The notes under the pieces were generated by a model, which worked only from the letters and a program-made list of their open reading frames with translations, made no database searches and had not been told where the DNA came from. From Micrococcales bacterium (lineage in GTDB: Bacteria; Actinomycetota; Actinomycetes; Actinomycetales; Microbacteriaceae), in NCBI GenBank assembly GCA_024639965.1, contig JAHEGC010000003.1, positions 19,655-58,785 on the forward strand: a stretch of 39,131 nucleotides of DNA, given 5' to 3'. A program made the position numbers and the translations under genes. Below, piece after piece: positions 35,602 to 39,131 of this stretch (its first letter is position 1; every line of letters starts with the position of its first letter).

Positions 35602-36677
35602 GAGCGAGCGCGAAGATACTGCTCGGGCCAGTACGGAAGTTCGTAGCCCAATTCGGTCGACGCGCGCAGAGCGAAGTGCGGGTCGCGCATCATCTCGCGG
35701 CCGAGCATGACGGCATCGGCTTTACCGCTCGCAACGATGTCGTTCGCCTGTTCCGCGGTGGTGATCTGTCCCACGGCGTTGGTCGCGATTTCGCTGTCGT
35801 GTTTAATGCGGTCGGCGAATTCGACCTGATACCCCGGGCCGGTGGGGATATGGATTCCGGGGGCGATTCCTCCGGTCGATGTGTCGACGTGGTCGGCACC
35901 GTCTTCTGCGAGCCAGGAAACGACCCGAGCGACATCGGCGACATCGATACCCTCCGGGGTCCAGTCGGTCGCGGAAACGCGAACGAAGACGGGGACGGAC
36001 TCGCCGACCGCGCCTCGGACCGCCCGAACGACGCGCCGAGCGAGGTGGGCACGGTTCTCGAGCGATCCGCCGTACTCGTCGTCCCGCTTGTTGGCGATGG
36101 GCGAGAGGAACTGGTGGAGCAGGTAGCCGTGTGCGGCATGGATTTCGATCACGTCGAATCCGGCGGTGACGGCGCGCCGTGCCGCGGCCGCCCAATCGTC
36201 AACAACGGCGTCTATTCCCGCGGAATCGAGTGCGACGGGCGGGTCGAAGTCGGCGAAGGGAACCGCGCTGGGAGCGACAGTTTGCCAGCCACCGTGGGCA
36301 GCGTCCGATGTGCCGTCGTAATCCGCTCCCCAGCCGGGTGCACTCGACCCCTTGCGGCCGGCGTGTGCGAGTTGAATTCCCGCGATGACGCCCTGCGAGT
36401 GAATGAAATTAGTGATGCGTTTCCACGCGGCGACCTGATTGTCGTTCCAAATACCCACGTCGTGGGGCGAGATGCGGGCCACTGGGTTGATTCCCGTTGC
36501 CTCGGCCATGACGAGTCCCGCGCGGCCGATTGCGAACGATCCAAGATGCACGAGGTGCCAGTCGGTCGGCACTCCGTCGAGGCCCGCGGAGTATTCGCAG
36601 AGAGGGGACACCCAAATGCGGTTGGGAATTGTCACTCCGCGAACGGTCATCGGTTGGAACAGGGCAGGAATCGACAT
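35598..36677 (-). CDS. Old-yellow-enzyme-family NADH:flavin oxidoreductase
   Basis: NRIWVSPLCEYSA, GIQLAHAGRKGS, GFDVIEIHAAHGYLLHQFLSPIANKRDDEYGGSLENRAHL. Confidence 0.92.
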   Translation of the reverse strand: MSIPALFQPMTVRGVTIPNRIWVSPLCEYSAGLDGVPTDWHLVHLGSFAIGRAGLVMAEATGINPVARISPHDVGIWNDNQVAAWKRITNFIHSQGVIAGIQLAHAGRKGSSAPGWGADYDGTSDAAHGGWQTVAPSAVPFADFDPPVALDSAGIDAVVDDWAAAARRAVTAGFDVIEIHAAHGYLLHQFLSPIANKRDDEYGGSLENRAHLARRVVRAVRGAVGESVPVFVRVSATDWTPEGIDVADVARVVSWLAEDGADHVDTSTGGIAPGIHIPTGPGYQVEFADRIKHDSEIATNAVGQITTAEQANDIVASGKADAVMLGREMMRDPHFALRASTELGYELPYWPEQYLRARS

Positions 36678-36738
36678 GGTGCTCCTTCTCGTCTCTCGCC
36701 AGTTTATGACGGCGCTCACCGCGAATTAGGCTGGAGCG

Positions 36739-37548
36739 GTGAGCGCAACGGAGTTCAGTGAGGGCGATGCCGCCCAGCTCTATCGCGCACCCATCCTCTC
36801 GGACGATAAATATTCGCGCGGTGTACTCGGTGTCGCCACGGGCTCACTGACCTACCCCGGTGCCGCGCTGCTCGGTGTCGACGGCGCACTGTCCACGGGA
36901 ATCGGGATGGTTCGGTATTCCGGCCCGGCTTCGGTTTGCGCCGCCATGCTCACTCGCCGACCCGAGGTGGTCTACGACGGTGGTCGTGTTGACGCATGGG
37001 TCGTCGGTTCAGGAATGTCGGCGACCGATTCCGAAGCGATGGACCGCGCCCGCGCGGCCCTGAGTCAGGGAATTCCGTCCGTCGTCGATGCGGGATCGCT
37101 GTCACTTCTTCCACTGCCCGGCGTGATTGTCGCGACACCGCACGCGGGGGAGCTCGCACGTGCGCTGGGTGTTCCTCGCGAGGAGGTCGAGGAGGGCCCA
37201 TCGGAACATGCGCTCGTCGCCGCGTCGACCTGGGGAGCGACCGTGGTACTCAAGGGGTCCACGACCTTCATCGCCACGCCCGACCACGAGGAGTACTCCG
37301 TCAATCTCGCCACCCCGTGGCTCGCGACCGCGGGAACCGGTGATGTGCTTGCCGGCGTGATCGGTTCACTCATGGCGAGTCGTCGCAGCGAAATCGATAA
37401 CGACCCGCGCATCCTTGCGCGCATCGCCGCGGCCGGCGTGGTCGTCCATTCGCTCGCGGCACGTCGAGCCTCGGCGGGTGGCCCGTTCCTACTCGACACC
37501 CTTATCGCCGAGATCCCCGCCGTGATTCGCGGGCTTGTCGGACGATGA
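36739..37548 (+). CDS. nnrD: ADP-dependent NAD(P)H-hydrate dehydratase
   Basis: YSRGVLGVATGSLTYPGAALLGVDGAL, ATPHAGELARAL, NLATPWLATAGTGDVLAGVIGSLMA. Confidence 0.9.
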   Translation: MSATEFSEGDAAQLYRAPILSDDKYSRGVLGVATGSLTYPGAALLGVDGALSTGIGMVRYSGPASVCAAMLTRRPEVVYDGGRVDAWVVGSGMSATDSEAMDRARAALSQGIPSVVDAGSLSLLPLPGVIVATPHAGELARALGVPREEVEEGPSEHALVAASTWGATVVLKGSTTFIATPDHEEYSVNLATPWLATAGTGDVLAGVIGSLMASRRSEIDNDPRILARIAAAGVVVHSLAARRASAGGPFLLDTLIAEIPAVIRGLVGR

Positions 37549-38768
37549 CCGCACGGCGCTGGGCCGCGCTGTGGCTCGTGTTCGCCGCGGTTCACGCCAC
37601 CCTCATCGTCGAGAATCTCGCCGCCCCGAACGGACCGCTCGGTGATGTGCTCTCGGTGTACCCCTACTGGTGGAGTATCGGGGTTACGGGGAACGGCTGG
37701 GTCGGGCTGACCACGTCGGGTGTCTACCCGTTCCTCGCCCTCGTCCCAATCGGCATCGCTGCGCACGGTGTCGTCGCGTGGTTCACGTTGGTCGTTGGGC
37801 TTGACGCCGTCGCTATCGGCCTTCTCGGCCGCGTGCGTCCCGCCGCCGCGGTAGCGTGGCTCGGATTTCAACTCGCGCTCGGACCCATCGCACTCGGTCG
37901 CGTCGACGCCGTGACGGTAGCGCTCGCGGTTCTCGTCGTCGCTCTCGTCGAACGATCACCGCGTGCGGCGGGAATCCTGCTCGCAATCGCCACCTGGGTG
38001 AAGGTCTGGCCCGTGGTTCTTGGCGTGGCGGCGGTCGCCGCACGACGAGCGACGCGATTCGCGCTCTGGGCGGTCGGCTCGGCGCTTGCCCTGCTGGGCG
38101 TCGGCATCGCAATGGGAAACGGTTCGTCCGTGCTGAGTTTCCTCGGCAGTCAATCCTCCCGCGGTGTGCAGGTCGAATCGGTCGCAGCAACCCCATGGTT
38201 GTGGGATGCGTGGGCGGGAGGACACTCGTCCGTCACCTTCAACGAACCACTCATCACCTTCGAGGTCATCGGAGCGGGTACGGAATCCACGGCGCTATTG
38301 CTCTCGGCCGCTCAATCCCTCTTCCTCGTCGCGCTCGCACTCGTCGTGGTGTCACTCCGTGGCACGACGACGCAACACGGTCGAGCAACGCGCTTCGCCA
38401 CCGCGTCCCTCGCGCTCGTCGCTCTGCTCGTCACCCTCAACAAGGTCGGGTCGCCCCAGTTCGTGTCGTGGTTCGCCGTACCGCTCGTCGCCCTTGTCGT
38501 CGCGGGGTCCCGCAACCGGTGGACGTTCGCCCTCATCGCGGGCGTCGCGGTGCTCACCCACGCGCTCTATCCCTACCTGTATTTCGACTTCCTCGCGCTC
38601 GACACGGTCCCGCTCATCGTGGCAAGCGCGCGAAACGTCGCCGAGGTTGTTCTTCTCGTCGTCGCGACTGCCGCCGTGTTACGCGAGCTACGACGCGAGA
38701 AGCTCGGCGAGCAGGGTTCCCACGTGGGCGGAGTCGATAAGGAAGGCGTCGTGCCCGTAGGGCGATGA
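37545..38768 (+). CDS. Polytopic membrane glycosyltransferase-like protein (GT87/mannosyltransferase-like)
   Basis: About ten hydrophobic segments; LLAIATWVKVWPVVLGVAAVAARRATR and NKVGSPQFVSWFAVPL typical of this family. Confidence 0.7.
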   Translation: MTARRWAALWLVFAAVHATLIVENLAAPNGPLGDVLSVYPYWWSIGVTGNGWVGLTTSGVYPFLALVPIGIAAHGVVAWFTLVVGLDAVAIGLLGRVRPAAAVAWLGFQLALGPIALGRVDAVTVALAVLVVALVERSPRAAGILLAIATWVKVWPVVLGVAAVAARRATRFALWAVGSALALLGVGIAMGNGSSVLSFLGSQSSRGVQVESVAATPWLWDAWAGGHSSVTFNEPLITFEVIGAGTESTALLLSAAQSLFLVALALVVVSLRGTTTQHGRATRFATASLALVALLVTLNKVGSPQFVSWFAVPLVALVVAGSRNRWTFALIAGVAVLTHALYPYLYFDFLALDTVPLIVASARNVAEVVLLVVATAAVLRELRREKLGEQGSHVGGVDKEGVVPVGR

Positions 38769-39131
38769 GAGGACGCGAGCGTCCCGCCCGCCGAGATGGT
38801 TGGGCAGGTGCTCGGCGAGCGCGACCTGCTGTTCGAGCGGGAAGCATCGATCGGAGTCGATCCCGAGCACGAGCGCCCGCGCGGTGACCGAGCCGAGCAC
38901 GTCCCGGAGAGACCCGCGGTCGCGGGTGATGTCGTGGGAGTTCATCGCTTCAACGAGCGAGATATACGAGTTCGCGTCGAAGCGACGCGTGAATTTATTT
39001 CCGTGGAAGTCGAGGTACGACTCGACCGCGAACCGGCCACCGTCGCCGAGCGGCGATATTCCGCTCTGCCAGGCACGGTCAAACCGCTCGTTGAATTCGG
39101 CGGGGGCGCGGTACGACAGCATCGCCATGCG
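38688..39131 (-). CDS. metX: Homoserine O-acetyltransferase, C-terminal part (truncated by window end)
   Basis: FAVESYLDFHGNKFTRRFDANSYISLVEAMNSHDITRDRG...SDRCFPLEQQVALAEHLPN...SPYGHDAFLID. Confidence 0.9.
   Translation of the reverse strand, partial: RMAMLSYRAPAEFNERFDRAWQSGISPLGDGGRFAVESYLDFHGNKFTRRFDANSYISLVEAMNSHDITRDRGSLRDVLGSVTARALVLGIDSDRCFPLEQQVALAEHLPNHLGGRDARVLSSPYGHDAFLIDSAHVGTLLAELLAS

Noticed and set aside
34986-36761. 591-aa + strand ORF
   Set aside because: Overlaps the PfkB kinase in another frame and the OYE gene antisense; no domain recognised.
1-39131. CRISPR arrays, tRNA or rRNA genes, phage modules, toxin-antitoxin or defence systems
   Set aside because: No repeat-spacer pattern, tRNA cloverleaf (other than tmRNA) or such domains recognised on either strand.

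Overview
A 39.1-kb actinobacterial window with Microbacteriaceae-like gene order and tmRNA tag (lineage inferred, not tested). The backbone has a Tad/Flp pilus locus, prfB-ftsE-ftsX-smpB-ssrA, and an exported flavoprotein. It continues with a ChrA-type transporter, a desaturase, galE-galT-galK, hisN-like, rsgA, aroA, a SigH/RshA-like pair and kgd. The right end has two CNNM/CorC-type proteins, a PfkB kinase, an OYE-type flavin oxidoreductase, nnrD, a membrane glycosyltransferase and a metX fragment. The most interesting region is about 2.98-10.5 kb. There, a catabolic-looking cassette sits between two halves of the Tad locus: APC permease, cytochrome P450, [3Fe-4S]-type ferredoxin, glutamine-synthetase-like ligase, a leaderless periplasmic-binding-protein-fold protein, a class-I GATase (PuuD-like), a stand-alone soluble dCache-type domain and a FadR/GntR regulator. 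P450 + ferredoxin + GS-like + GntR recalls the mycobacterial pip/mor (piperidine/pyrrolidine/morpholine) loci. The gamma-glutamyl hydrolase and the two soluble sensor-fold proteins suggest an expanded, possibly undescribed, gamma-glutamylation route for a secondary or cyclic amine. A 24-bp element (17/24 identical) recurs upstream of both the P450 and the GntR gene and is a candidate operator. No database search was possible; family calls come from motifs read by eye.
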